A stretch of DNA of 64,000 nt from Sternotherus odoratus (GCA_032164245.1 JAVMKO010000003.1:92069890-92133889); one strand, 5' to 3'. Positions 34,917-46,718 are shown, numbered from the stretch's first letter. Numbers and translations: made by a program. Notes: generated by a model from the sequence alone, not told the origin.

Positions 34917-35454
34917 TAGAGTCAGACCTGAAGGGTATAGGAGAGTGCTGGAAGGCAGGTACATCAGTCTCAGGATGTGCAGGTCTCTGTTCCCCCTATA
35001 GCCAATCAAAGGCTACTCCAGGCCAATCTAGACACCTGGGGTCAATTAAGAAGGTTCTAGCAGGCAGCAGGGCAATTAGGAGCACCTGCTGTCAAGTAAG
35101 GCCTTAATAAAAACCCCTGCCTCAGGCAGATAGTGTGGGTGTTTGGAGCAGAGAGGAGTTTGGAGGCATTGAAGCAGAGAGCAGTTTGGAAGGAGGCCCT
35201 GAGGTAAGGGTGAAGTGGAGAGTAAAGAAGCAGGAACTGTTGTGAAGAAGGAGCCCAGGGAATGGTATTGTGCTTGGTGGTTAAAAGGTCAGCCTTCTCC
35301 ACTGATACTGTTAGGGTCCCTGGGCTGGAGCCCGGAGAAGAGGGTGGGCCCAGCCCCCCCCCCCCCGATCTGCCTTCCGCAATTAGTCACTGAGGCTAGT
35401 GAAATCCGCCAAGAAACGCAGGACCCACAAGTACAGGCGTGGAGCTTTGTCACA
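34912..35454 (+). repeat. 3' LTR of the Gmr1-type element
   Basis: Begins TGTGATAGAGTCAGACC and ends GAGCTTTGTCACA followed by the GTGG duplication. Compared with the 5' LTR, a C-run near 35354-35367 has grown and one C is missing near 35115. AATAAA lies at 35106-35111. Confidence 0.95.
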
Positions 35455-35458
35455 GTGG

Positions 35459-35944
35459 ACATATATTCTCTCTACACCATTTGCCGTGATTCTGATGTTT
35501 TGGCTCTCTGTTATCTAGCACATTTTCCCCTAGGCAGCAGTTGTCTGTGAATGCCAGAAAGAGAATGGTCCACTCCATAACATTTCAGTGTGTGTGATTT
35601 CAGAGCAACTGATATCCAGAGAGCTTGGCAGCAGACAGTAGTTTATGGGAGTGAAGGGAGAGATATGAATCAGTCTTTGTGAAATCACCTGGGACAACAC
35701 AAACACAAGTTGGGGAAAATAAAACTTTTAATTGTTTTATTTTAAATTAAAAGATTGAATGATCACTTATGAGTGAAGGCACCTCAAAGCTATGTCAGCA
35801 ATAAGAACTAGTCACAACTTTGTTTGCCAAAGTTGTGAGATAAAACTGCAAAAAATCAAATGAACGTAAGTACCACTTGATTTTAAAACTAGAGAACACT
35901 GTAATAAAGTGCTAATTTTGAGCAACTGTTTATTACAGTTTACA
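35459..35944. other. Intronic sequence, nothing recognised
   Basis: AT-rich flank of the LTR element; no feature recognised. Confidence 0.45.
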
Positions 35945-36373
35945 CAGGGGTGGCCAACCTGAGCCTGAAAAGGAGCCAGAATTTACCATTGTACATTGCC
36001 AAAGAGCCACAGTAATACGTCAGCAATCCCACATCAGCTCTCCACTGCTCCTAGCGCCTTCCACCCACTGGCAGCCTTGCCAATCAGTGCCTCCCCTTCT
36101 TTCCCTGTATGTCCTGTACATCATTTGTTTCATGGTGTGCAGGAGGGGGGAAAGGAGAAGGATGCATGGTGTGCAGGAGCCGGGGGAAGGAGAAGGAACA
36201 AGGGCACAGCAGGCTTATGGGAGGGCACGGGAAGGGGTGGAGTGGGGAAATGGCCTGTGGCAGAGCCAGGGGTTGAGCAGTGAGCACTCCCAGGCACATT
36301 GGAAAGTTGGCACCTGTAGCTCCAGCCCCGGAATCAGTACCTATACAAGGAGCTGCATATTAACTTCATGTGA
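35945..36373 (+). mobile_element. hAT element, 3'-truncated or decayed
   Basis: Starts CAGGGGTGGCCAACCTGAGC, the same terminus as the minus-strand right end of 38016-38710. Later it has a section ('tagctccagccccggaatca', 'aaggagctgcatattaact') matching the other end region of that copy. The matching right terminus and target duplication are not clear. Confidence 0.6.
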
Positions 36374-38007
36374 GCTGGATTTGGGGACTTGCCCTTTGGG
36401 GAAGGTCTGAAGGTCCTTCCCTATCTCCCCCACAACCAGGATCTGGAGAAGTCCTGCCCTTTGGGTGGAGAGCTGAGAAAACTGAACCAGTTTTGGAGGT
36501 TTATTTTGCAATTGGGCCCCCCAAACTATTATTGAAAATTGTTTAAGTGGTAAAGTAGACAGTATAGTTTCAGAATGAGTGACTGTGACTTTGTTGCATT
36601 ATCAAAAAACACTTTGATGAATGCCACACAATCCTAGCACTGATGCACTGTGACAATGTGTATACCGAGTGTCAGAGGAGCTAACTCAATTGCACTCTGT
36701 GCTCCAGGCTCAGAGAAATTCTAGTGCCTGATGTTAGCAGAAAAACAGTAGAACCATTTGAATGATCTTATCTGAGGCAAGATATGAGGCCTAGCAATAC
36801 TTCCTGCTGTCTTCAGAAATCACAGGAATGGTTTATTGTAGGGTGACCACCTGTCCCTAATGGGCGGGACAGTCCGGAAATGTACTTTTCAAGTCCTACT
36901 CCCTGACTGAATGACTCTGGGGCATAATTTGTTCTGGATTCCCTGCAGCACCATTCTGCACCTGCCCAAGGCTCAGGGGCAGTGCTAGCCTCTTCCCGGT
37001 GGGTGGAGCTGAGGTGGGCCTTAGCCCCCCCTCACCATAAAGCCCCAGAGGCCAGAGATTTTCCTTTGGAGAAAAAAAAAATTATATAGGATTTTTTTTC
37101 CCCAAGCAGCTGTGCTGAAGAGGTGTCCATGAGCTGTGCTGGAATAGCCACCTAAAGGGAAACTCTTTTATATGTGGCCTCCAGAAGGAAATGGCAGTAG
37201 TGAAATATAGGTGAGGCACAAGATACCCCTCAATGGCTTTAAAATGTTGAGCTTCGTACGATCCTGGCTTGGTCACATTCAGGGGTCCAAACCAAAGAAT
37301 GGGGATCTGTTCCAACTGTATCTTTGGAAAATTTACAGTTTCTGAGTAGTAACTTGATTATCCTACCTGTGCCTTAAGACCAGCAAGTGTCTGCTCTGCT
37401 AGACAGTAAATATTTGGGGGCTATGTCTTTTCCAAAGAGGTTACCAGCTGAGATGTCAGAATGTCTTAGGGTTTGAGTGCTTGACAAATAACAGCTGTGA
37501 CAGATTTATATCTGCTATTTAAACAGCTGTGTTCTGGTGACAAAGCTGAATCAGTCTGAAAAAATAAGCATGCTTCCCATTATGGAATGGTAAAATCAAG
37601 CTTCCTCAAGCACCAGAGGAAAGTCCCCGGACTGTCTCTTTAAGAGCCTTTTTAAGGATTAAAAACGACTCAAGTTTGAGGCTATTTGGTGTGAATGGTG
37701 TGAGCAGGCTTTAAAAGGGGAGATGTGCAAGACTGTCTGATTTTTATTTACAGGACCGGGTCTTTTGTTGAGCCAAGTGATACATTTAAGAATCTTCTTG
37801 TGTAGTGATTTTTCTTAAATAATCCACATTCTCACAGCAGATACAGGCCTGCACCTCCGCCAAGGCAAAATGTTTTGAGGACTCTGCTATTTTGGGTACT
37901 TTAAGATGATGAAATTCCTATTTTTCACAAAGCTCTCTCCCAGCACAGGGTTTGTTTGATCTTATAATTCTTATGCTATATTTTAAAATTACAAATCTCA
38001 ATATTGA
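36374..38007. other. Intronic sequence with a MITE end
   Basis: At 36841 the sequence TAGGGTGACCACCTGTCCCT resembles the terminus of the MITE at 46581 but no second end was found. Nothing else was recognised. Confidence 0.4.
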
Positions 38008-38015
38008 GAATAGAT

Positions 38016-38710
38016 TAGGGGTAGACAACTTGTGACTCTGGAGCCGCATGCGACTTTGCATAAGTTAATACTCGGCTCCTTGCGTAGGTGCTGACTCTGG
38101 GGCTGGAGCTACAAGTTTCAACTTGCCACTGCTCAACCCCAGGCCCTGCCCCCACTCCACCTCTTACCCCAAAGGCCATACCCCTTCCCACCCCTTCCCC
38201 TGAGCCTGCTGCACCCTTGCTCCTCCCCCTCCATCCCAGAGCCTCCTGTATGCTGCGAAACAGCTGATCGAGGCGGCAGGAATCACGAGGAAGGAGGGGG
38301 AGGTGCTAATCTGCTGGGGCTGGCGGTGGGGGACTACTGCTGATGTATTACAGAGGGACGCACCCCACCCATGTACTTATTGCCTACACCACCACTGACT
38401 TGGACCTTCACTACACCCAATGGGTGGCGTACCCGAACACACCTATAGACTGACGCCTTAAAAAACTCCCACACCCCAATCTGGATCTATGCTGGATATG
38501 TGATATGCATGTGCCCTGTAAAACCTATAGCTACTACCTACAATTGCTCATAACCCCAGCCTGACTCCAGATGTCCAGTACCTTACCTCTCAATCTGTGT
38601 ATGTTTTCATGTTGAACATTAGCTTTAATAAAAATTTTAACTCTGTTGCTCTTTGGCAACGCACATTGGTAAATTCTGGCTACTTCTCAGGCTCAGGTTG
38701 GCCACTCCTG
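38016..38710 (-). mobile_element. hAT element with exact 8-bp duplication
   Basis: Exact target duplications GAATAGAT lie at 38008-38015 and 38711-38718. The right end reads CAGGCTCAGGTTGGCCACTCCTG, the complement of the start of the 35945 element; the left end TAGGGGTAGACAACTTGTGA is the decayed opposite terminus. The internal stretch 38455-38645 is the dispersed repeat also found at 3397-3590. No transposase is seen. Confidence 0.88.
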
Positions 38711-38718
38711 GAATAGAT

Positions 38719-41287
38719 AGTGATGAGTAGTCCCTTAAAAGGCAAATGTGGGCTAATTAGTAGGGCCCTTCCAAATCCACGGACATGAAAAATGAATCAC
38801 GGACCGTGAAATCTGGTTTTTATGTGCTTTTACATTTTACATTTTTTTCCATTTAAAGTGTAAGATCTAATGTAGATCAGACAGAGGCACTTTTACCACC
38901 ATAATATCTAAATCATATTGGTGAAGGCAGTGTTGCCAGCTCTTATGATTTTGTCATGAGTCTTATGATAATTGTTTTCCTGAAAGCCCCAGGTCCTGGA
39001 GTCAAGTAGATATGTGATGATTTCAGTCTTCATTCTTAAAGAAAAAGTAAGTTTCTAGTCTCATGGCTGTGGAGAAAGCTTCAAAATATGACTCCAGCAG
39101 TGACCCTTACAGGTTCAAAAAGCAGTTTTCAATATTTTCAGAGGTTTTTTTTATTTTATGAAATAAAAACACATTTTCGGGTTTTGTTTTTTTCAATTAC
39201 ATAAAAGTATTATCAATTTTTTTTATTCCCATCCACCCGACCAGCTCTGAATCTTAACCATTTTTTAAAAAAGAATACAAGAACTCTGTGAGCAGAAATA
39301 TTGACACTAGCAATAAATTGTGGAAGAGAGGGAGATAGGAGGAGAAACATAGACAGGAGTCCTGCCTTATGTGTGTGCTTAAAAAGACTCAGAAGCATCA
39401 TCCAAAGTACTATCAAGACACCAGATTGGATTTTTACTCTTTTAGGCTTTGATACTGCAAATTCTTACACACTATAGGACTGCTCACTGAAATTAATGGG
39501 ACTACTCATGGTAGTAGAGTTAAATACCTGAATTTGTATTTGAAGGATCATTGTCTTATTTTTGCTCCACCAAGAATCTTTACTGCCTCGAGCACCTTTT
39601 ATTTTAATTATTTTATGCCAGGCCAGGCAGATTGCTAAAAGCACGTAACATTTGGAAATAATCTAACTTCATTTTTTAAAAAATGTTGCTATTTAAGGAG
39701 GGTTTTTTAAAATGTGGCAATGTATGATAGAACTGCAGATTGAATAGCTCATCAACATGTGAGCTTTTAAAAGTCAAATTGTGTGTGTGCAGTACATTCC
39801 TGTTACTTTGGTCAGTTGTTCGGACAGCTGGAACTGGCTATTTTAGCAATCTAATGTAGATTCAGTGTAGAAGGATTAAAAGAATGAGGCAAAATTAACT
39901 GGTGCTTTTGGGTCTGGTATGAGGAATCCTTGGAATGGGTCTGGGTCTGGATTGAAGAATGTTGGGAATGAAGGTGATTAGTAATGGAGAAGGAAGGATG
40001 TGGTTGCATCCTGCTTCCCCATTGAGAATAATTAAGTTTACTCTATCACCCAGTTCTAGGCCAAGAACCTTTTATTCATTCCTGTACTGTGACATATATA
40101 CATTTTTCATTTTTGTGTGCCATTGTCTAATGATTTGCATTACACACAATAGAAAATAGGGTGCTGATTGTAGTTGGCTGCATCAGGAACTTCAATTGTG
40201 TGTAATATTCCATGTGCATTTTAGGATTCTTAACTTGACATCTGTGCTTCGCTTCACTTTCTGTGGTGGGTGTAAGGAAAGGATTAAAAAAACCTTGTTG
40301 CACATGAAGTATTATGGTGACATGGTAGAAGCAGAAACATTACATCAGTGAAAATCTTTTGTCTTGAGAATGAATAAATTGATGGACCAATGAACTGAAT
40401 AACCGGTTCTCTTTAGTTTCTTGTATATGTGAGACACCACATTCATGAACTGTTTCATAATCCCAGAAGAGCCATGAATGGGTGCCTCAGAAACCTGACA
40501 GATGTAATAACAACTGCATGTGTTTGTCTCTGTATCTGTAGATACATGCAGAACTGAACTAATGAGACTCCCTCCAGTCCTCTTGTTCTTACCCTTATTT
40601 TTGTCTTGGAGGTCCTCGCTCATCTTCCTAAACTTTAACTTTATTTATGTCTAAACTGTATCACAAGTCCCAGTGGAATTGGAAACACTGCTGACTATAT
40701 TAGACATAACTGGTCTAAATTGCAGCTCAGATCCCTTCAGAGAAATGAGGCAGTTAATGTGACTGGAAATTGAAATTAGTTTTTCTGAAGTACTAATGCA
40801 GTGGGACAGACTGCACTGACCCACAAAGTAAGGACTGTGAGAGAATACGTTCATAAAAGAGCCTGTGCAACTTTCCCTGAAAAGAGGATCTGCTTTACAA
40901 GCGAACATGCCATTTTATGTCTTTCTTTTGGTCTTTGTTCTAGTTATTACAAAAATATCTATATTCTAACACGAGAGACTCTCTTCTCCTTTGTGTGTGT
41001 CTTTTGTTTTGTTTATTTTTTACAGAAGGAATTTTTTCTTTCTTTTTTCTTTTGTTAAGCAAAGCATTTTATTTGAAAATATTAAAATTCAGGTTTCCTG
41101 GTAGGCAAGAAAATTAGTTCAGATTGATACATGTGACAACCCTCTTTGAGTCAAAAAGAAGGAACTGGGGAGAGAGATCTGAGAAAGAGAGAGTATGAGG
41201 ACAAATATTGCACTTGAAGATGAGAGGAAAAGTAGGGGTACATTTAAAATCCAAGTCTGTCCTTACTGAGATTTCTTGTCTATTTCT
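38719..41287. other. Intronic sequence with small element remnants
   Basis: At 38759-38830 'agggcccttccaaatccacgg..atgaaaa..tcacggaccgtgaa' looks like a hAT-type terminus, and 38935-38965 carries 'tgttgccagctcttatgatt..tcatgagtcttatga', another common-looking repeat start. Neither could be delimited. No exon is supported elsewhere in the stretch. Confidence 0.4.
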
Positions 41288-41289
41288 TA

Positions 41290-41426
41290 CCCTGTTTCCC
41301 CGAAAGTAAGACATCCCCCGAAAATAAGACGTACTTCCAGTTTTGCCTCTCGCTGTAATATAATGTAATGTAATTTTGGGAGCAAAAATGAATATAAGAC
41401 ACTGTCTTATTTTCAGGGAAACACGG
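41290..41426. mobile_element. Tc1/mariner-type MITE
   Basis: A 137-bp element flanked by TA (41288-41289 and 41427-41428). The left end CCCTGTTTCCCCGAAAGTAA and the right end TTATTTTCAGGGAAACACGG are inverted repeats, with 'taagaca' and 'tgtctta' further in. It is too short to code. Confidence 0.85.
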
Positions 41427-41930
41427 TAGTTGCTAGAGTGATGCTCTGATTCTAAAGGCTTTGAATAGCTGAGATGGTAAGAATGAGAATTTCCCCTCAC
41501 TCAAGCAAAAGTTACTAATAACTTTCATTTATTCAGTGCTTCTCATACTGGAGGATCTCAAAGCACTTTACAGATTTAAACTGATATATATGCCAAGGTC
41601 ATTCAATTGCCAAAATTCAAAAGCATCATTGGGGTGAAAATATTGCAGCTGTTTGTTTAGTGTATGGTTACACTACTCACAGTTTAGGATGGAAATGGAA
41701 AAAATATTTCCATTTGAAACTTCAGACTTTAAATTTAGGGAGTAAAATGTAATGAGCAGAATATGATTTTGGTCAAAACACTGAATTAACACTATTACTC
41801 TTACAGAGGTTCCCCTGTTTAATGAATGACCACAGGAAGTCACCTCAGTTTTTTATTTTTATTTTATCCAAAAGACAGCACTTTCAGCATCAGTTTTCCC
41901 TATTATCCCACAGTAATATTGGTTCTTCTT
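41427..41930. other. Intronic sequence, nothing recognised
   Basis: AT-rich, no supported feature. Confidence 0.4.
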
Positions 41931-42041
41931 TGAGTTCTAGCCAACATTTTATTTCTTTCTACAAAAATCTTCATGGAATTCATGATAAGGTTGGATCTGG
42001 TCAATGCGTTGCTTATACTCCCTAATGGTGAAAGGTAAAGC
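41931..42041 (-). repeat. 111-bp dispersed repeat, copy B
   Basis: Gap-free match to 25143-25253 with seven substitutions. The minus-strand frame is open and ends at the same TAA, with C-to-R and LR-to-FC changes relative to copy A. Flanking sequences are unrelated, so the 111 bp is the duplicated unit. Confidence 0.85.
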
Positions 42042-42545
42042 TCGTCTCTGTTTTCCAGCCATTGTTACTTAGCTGGTTGCAGCATCACTCAGGTTTGGTC
42101 TGGCTCTCCTCTAACGAGGGGAGTAGGTGGTGGTGTCAGCCTAATCTGATTTGTGTAAATGACATTCCGACCTGGTGCATGGGGTCTCAACAGGACTTCA
42201 CTCTGCCCCTCTGTCATGATGACAGGGAGACCAGTAGCCCAGACAATGAGCAGTGTTGCAACCCCATGAATCAGATTGCAACACCCAGGGAGCCAAGCCC
42301 AGTCAGCCCTGCAGGACTGAAGCTGCAGGAACAGCTGCAGGAACAGCTGCCACAGAGTGGGCTCTGCAACACCAGTCCTTTTCCCCCTCCACAATTAGAG
42401 CGCCCCTCCACACTATGAGTGGGACCTGGCCCCTTTCCTCTGACCCGATCTCTTCCTCTCGCCCTGGACCTACCATACAACACTTTGACACATTGAGGCA
42501 ACCCAATTTTGGGTCTCAACACATTGGTTGAGAAACCGTGGGTTA
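42042..42545. other. GC-richer block, probable hAT-derived sequence
   Basis: Contains 'agcagtgttgcaaccccatg' and 'tcagattgcaacacccaggg' in inverted-like arrangement and ends 'gggtctcaacacattggttgagaaacc'. That resembles a 'cagtggttctcaacc'-type hAT terminus. The start is not clear. Overlapping frames on both strands look fortuitous. Confidence 0.35.
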
Positions 42546-44694
42546 GAAGTTTGCAGCTCAGATCTTTACTTGTGTTGCAAGCTTTGTAGGGACAGCAGAA
42601 AAGCAGACTAAGAAAAGAGTGCACTATTTAAAAAAAAAAAAAAAGGATGACTCAGTGCACGATGCAAATGAACCTTAAACTTTCTCTGCCAGTTAAACTG
42701 TATTTTGGTTTTTTTTTGCCATGTTTTCTTTTTTAGTATGCCATGAGTGATTGTCTGAGAAGAACGTAGAACAGTGTGTTACGCTATCCTCTTCCAAGAT
42801 TTTTGAAAATCCTTTTGCAGTGTGTTTTGTCTTTATACTAGTAAGCTATTTGCCACAGTAAAATGACATCCACTGCAGGAATGGGATCAGCTCAATTTAG
42901 TTAACAAAAAAATCTTACTCTGTCAGACCTGCTGGTTTAAATGAGGGCAGCAGTGGATGAGGGGGTTCACCATTGAATTCTGTTTGAAGTAAACCAGGTT
43001 TGCTTCAGAGAACACTGCAGCGCTCTTAAGCTTTTGAATGGAGATGTGCTTGATAAAGCTTGATAAGTTTGTGAGGGAAAGAAGTTGTATTGAGGCCTAA
43101 GTCTTTTGGTGAAGGATTAGCTGCTGCTTTTGTTCTACTTGTAGTTTGTGGCAAAGGTACATTTTGCATATATTTTTTTAGGAATTCAAATAAATAAATA
43201 TTCCATAATACCTTCACAGGTGCCCTTCATGTAGGCATCAAGAAATCTCTTCTGAAAAAAAATTCTTCTTTAATAGTTTAAAATAAAACACTTACTAAGG
43301 CTAACTCTTGTAATTTTTCTGATCAAGTATACCCTGGTCTCACTAATGTACTTTCAGAGGTTTCTCTCTCATTCCGCCATAAACAATGCTTGGGCTGAAA
43401 TTTTGCATTCCTTGACCAGCCTTTAGAGAACTTGGAATGTGAGGACACAGCTACAGCTCAGATTTCAACCTCTAGCTGTGGTGATGTCTCATTTCCAGAC
43501 AAAATGCTGCAGGAAAAAGAGGTCAGGGAGGACCTGTTATTTTTAATTCCATCACAAAAAACATACTTTCCCTTGCACTTCCAGTGTATAACCACAGTGC
43601 ATGATTTTAAGTCATCTAAAACACATTCAAATGCACAACCAGGTCTCCGATCTCATACTTTTTAATCTACAAATAAACAAAATGCATGTGTGTCTATAGA
43701 GAATATATCTTAATTTAGCTGAGGTTGGAGTTAAGGTTATGTGTTTGAGTGAGAAAATAAGTGGAAAAGGAAACTCAACGAGTTTGTGGTGGAGGTGAGG
43801 CATCTGCAATATTTGAGTGTTCTAATACATTAATTATTATTGCCTGGTGGTTTCCTTGAAATTTAGAGGTGGTGGTGATTGAATTTGACTTTAAGCAACC
43901 TTGACTCTGAGGGCCTGCAAATAAATGCATGTGCATGAGCATAACTTTTACATGAGTAGTCCTATTGGAGCCAATGAGTCAACTCATTTATGTAAAGTGT
44001 TTATATTATAGTTGATAATTAGGTCCTTGTTTACCAATTTTATTTATTTAATTTCAGTTCTGAATGAATGGTCTGTACAAATGGATATTTAGCACAACAA
44101 ATTTAAATTTATTCAAGCAGCTTGGTAGAAAGATAAATTATTAAAACTCACCTTTTAAAAGTGTATAATTTCCTTTGGTAGATTGGAGAATCTCAAAGTA
44201 CTTTACAAACATTAAGTCAATACTCCATCCTTATTACTCGTGTTAGTATGTTACAATGGAATTTAAAAGCTTAAATTAATTCTGTGTAGACTTTCAAAAT
44301 GACCATATCAAAGTCTAGTACTCCTGAGTAAAGGAGCTGCACTCATTCTAAATTGGCCTGTGTTTTACATTTGCAAACAAGAAAATGTGAGAAGTGGAAA
44401 TGTAATCTGCATGTTGAACCCTTCCCCATTTCCCCTCTTCTATTTAATATCTGTTCTCAGCATGTAATGAAAACTGTGAAGCCAAATTATTCCATCTGTG
44501 GTATTAGCATTAGGCTACATTGGTATCCTTTTTCATAAATCTGTAGCTGTGAAGGGCAGTTTTAAGGAGCCTTGGTACACCACCAGGTGGATTCAATTTG
44601 ATTTAATTAAGGGTTTTTCAACAGACTACCATGAACCCTAATAGACACTTTTTAAAGTGAGGAAGCCTGGAGTGTGTGCAGTTTTGTCAGAGAT
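42546..44694. other. Intronic sequence, nothing recognised
   Basis: AT-rich. A 77-codon plus-strand frame at 43432-43665 lacks splice context and domain. A decayed palindromic repeat piece may lie at 43920-44000. Confidence 0.45.
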
Positions 44695-44893
44695 AAGGTG
44701 AGTGAAGTAATGTCTTTTATTGGACCAACTTCTGTTGGTGAAAGAGACAAGCTTTTGAGCTACACAGAGCTCTTAGCTCAAAAGCAGTCTCTTTCGCCAG
44801 CAGAAGTTGGTCCAATAAAAGATATTATTTCACCCACCTGGTCTCTCTCATATCCTCAGACCAACACAGCTACAACAACACTGCAAACAACAA
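44695..44893. mobile_element. Penelope-like inverted pair
   Basis: TCTTTTATTGGACCAACTTC (about 44713) and its reverse complement GAAGTTGGTCCAATAAAAGA (about 44803-44822) face each other across 'gagctacacagagctcttag'. The outer side ends 'tatcctcagaccaacacagc'. Head-to-head partial copies are typical of Penelope-like insertions, but the coding part is absent, so the class is inferred. Confidence 0.6.
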
Positions 44894-45366
44894 TGGAGCT
44901 TTCTCATATGGAGGTTTGACAAATAAGTGGGTCATTGAAATAAGAGGCAGAGTTAACACCTTTGCCAAGTGCTTTGTATGTTGATTTGAGCTTCCATTGC
45001 AACAGGATATTTGTTAATCTCTCAATTCAAAAGCTTGTTTTAACTGGTTTGGGAAGGATTTTTATAATCCAAAATTTTTGTTCCTTTCTTCACTCAGTTT
45101 GGTGCATCACACATCCAGAGATTATTTTGTTCTTTACTTTGTTTGAAAGGTGGCATTTAGCAAAGGACCCTTCATTTAGCAGGTCTTCAATGTTAATGTC
45201 ACATGAGTGTGACTAGGTATTGAATGAAGTTATATATGACTAGGGGAATTTTACTTCTTCTTTGGGTGTTGTCGACACCACAATCTGACAAAACAGGGGA
45301 GGTGTATACACTACAAGGCTACTTTTGGCTGCAAAACTCTGCTGTTACCTCACCTATTCCACTGCC
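44894..45366. other. Intronic sequence, nothing recognised
   Basis: No feature supported. Confidence 0.4.
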
Positions 45367-45490
45367 TGCATCCGACGAAGTGGGTATTAGCCCACGAAAG
45401 CTCATGCTTCAAAACTTTATAGTTAGTCTTTAAGGTGCAACAGGACTTTGTTACCTCTGCTATTCCAGACTAACACGGCTACCTCCCTGA
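45367..45490 (+). mobile_element. Penelope-like element, 3' end fragment
   Basis: Reads TCCGACGAAGTGGGTATTAG through 'gctattccagactaacacggctacctccctga', the complement of the module at 23743-23870, so this copy lies in plus orientation. About 20 bp further (45517-45562) 'atcctgggatctacatggctac' resembles the end of the second PLE-like family, suggesting two neighbouring insertions. Confidence 0.75.
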
Positions 45491-45612
45491 TTCTTCTCAC
45501 CTATTTTGACTCTCTAATATCCTGGGATCTACATGGCTACTACAACACTACAAGCAACTTTTAAAACCGAAGCAGTTTGCAGTCTCTAACCACACCTCAA
45601 AGCTCCATTTCT

Positions 45613-46215
45613 AAGGCCTTGTCTACACTACAAAGGTTTGTGGGCAAAAGTTATGCTCCAAAAGCAGTACACTGCCTGCCTGCCTGCCTATGGCTCTGTG
45701 ATTCCCTCTGAGCCACATCCTGCCGGGAGCCGCATCCTGAGCAGCTCTGTGAGCTCACCGTCCTTAGGCGTGTCAAAGCAGCACAGCAGTAATACACCTC
45801 CCTGCAGCACCAGTCTGCCTGCCTGCCCCTGTATTCCTAGTGCAGAGCAACAGGAGCATTCCACCTTAATGATTTAATCTTTGAAAGGGGAGGGGCACAT
45901 GCCTGCAGGGCAGTAGAGATCAAAACAGTGAGCAGAAGAGTCAGGGCAGGAAGTGTGGGATACTTGGGGACCACAAAACAAGCAGCAGTGTCTATACCAG
46001 GAATCTGGCAATCTTTGACAAGCAGCCCTGGTGGGGCGGGCCCGTTTGTCTACCTGCAGTGTCTGCAGGTTCGATGGATCACAGCTCTCACTGGCTGTGG
46101 TTCGCTGTCCCAGGCCAATGGGGGCTGGGCTGCGGGAAGCGACGCGCGTCGGGCCACTTCTTCCCGTAGCCCCCATTGGCGTGTGATGGCGAACCGCAGC
46201 CAGTGAGAGTTGCCA
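45613..46215. mobile_element. Composite of hAT-like MITE pieces
   Basis: 'aggccttgtctacactacaa' at about 45614 is a typical MITE terminus. At 46023-46215 a GC-rich palindromic core (CCAATGGGGGCTGGGCTGCG near 46116 against 'gtagcccccattggcg' near 46166) resembles the core of the 10246 element. Boundaries and nesting order are not resolved. Confidence 0.4.
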
Positions 46216-46278
46216 TCAGCTGAACCTGTAGATGCTGCTGGTAAACATAGGGAAGAAGGCAAGGACACTTAAATGGGG

Positions 46279-46476
46279 GAAGGGATAACTTGGTGGTTTG
46301 AGCATTGGTCTGCTAAACCCAGGGTTGTGAGTTCAATACTTGAGGGGGCCAAGGGATCTGGGGCAAAAATCTGTAGGATTCTATACTTGGGGATTGGTCC
46401 TGCTTTGCACAGGGGGTTGGACTAGATGATCTTCTGAGATCCCTTCCAACCCTGATATTCTATGATTCTATTCTAT
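46279..46476 (+). repeat. tRNA-derived SINE (turtle Cry-type likely)
   Basis: The head carries an A-box-like 'ataacttggtggtttgagca' and a B-box-like 'ggttgtgagttcaatac'. The body 'gattggtcctgctttgcaca' and 'ggttggactagatgatcttc' follows, and the tail ends 'ccctgatattctatgattct', like the 3' end of a CR1-type LINE. The layout matches the tRNA-headed SINEs described in cryptodire turtles. It is the clearest taxonomic pointer in the window. Confidence 0.75.
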
Positions 46477-46580
46477 GTCTGCTCTAGAGACCTTACAATG
46501 GCACAGCTGCATTGGTACCGGTATGCCCCTGTAAGGTCACTAATGCTTTGTCTTGAGGCTACAGTTAGGACATGGGGCTA

Positions 46581-46718
46581 GGGTGACCAGATGTCCTGAT
46601 TTTGTAGGGACAGTCCTGATTTTTGGGGCTTTTTCTTATATAGGCTCCTATTCCCCCCCCCCCCCCCCCCCGGCCGCATCCTCTGTCACGATTTTTTACA
46701 CTTGCTGTCTGGTCACCC
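46581..46718. mobile_element. MITE with GGGTGACCAGA termini
   Basis: Flanked by TA (46579-46580 and 46719-46720), with ends GGGTGACCAGATGTCCTGAT and GCTGTCTGGTCACCC. A C-run of about 20 occupies the centre. A second copy lies at 62934-63054 and a fragment at 36841. The TA duplications suggest a Tc1/mariner or Harbinger-related family; the superfamily is uncertain. Confidence 0.75.

Larger units (their letters stand above)
27456..35454 (+). mobile_element. Gmr1-type Ty3/gypsy LTR retrotransposon, nested hAT
   Basis: Two LTRs (540 and 543 bp, starting TG and ending CA) are flanked by GTGG at 27452-27455 and 35455-35458. The internal region reads gag with a SCAN-like capsid and a zinc knuckle, then protease, integrase, reverse transcriptase and RNase H. 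Integrase before reverse transcriptase is the copia-like order reported for the Gmr1 group of Ty3/gypsy elements in deuterostomes. No env is present. Without the 2391-bp hAT plus duplication the element would be about 5.6 kb. Gag and pol lie in one frame apart from one frameshift, broken by two in-frame stops. The copy is defective. Confidence 0.93.

Noticed and set aside
27456..35454. Endogenous retrovirus as an alternative identity for the LTR element
   Set aside because: No env-like frame is present, the 3' LTR starts directly after RNase H, and integrase precedes reverse transcriptase. These fit a Gmr1-type retrotransposon and not a retrovirus.
43432..43665. 77-codon plus-strand frame considered as an exon
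   Set aside because: No similarity to AKAP12 or another known protein that I recognise, and no convincing splice sites around it.
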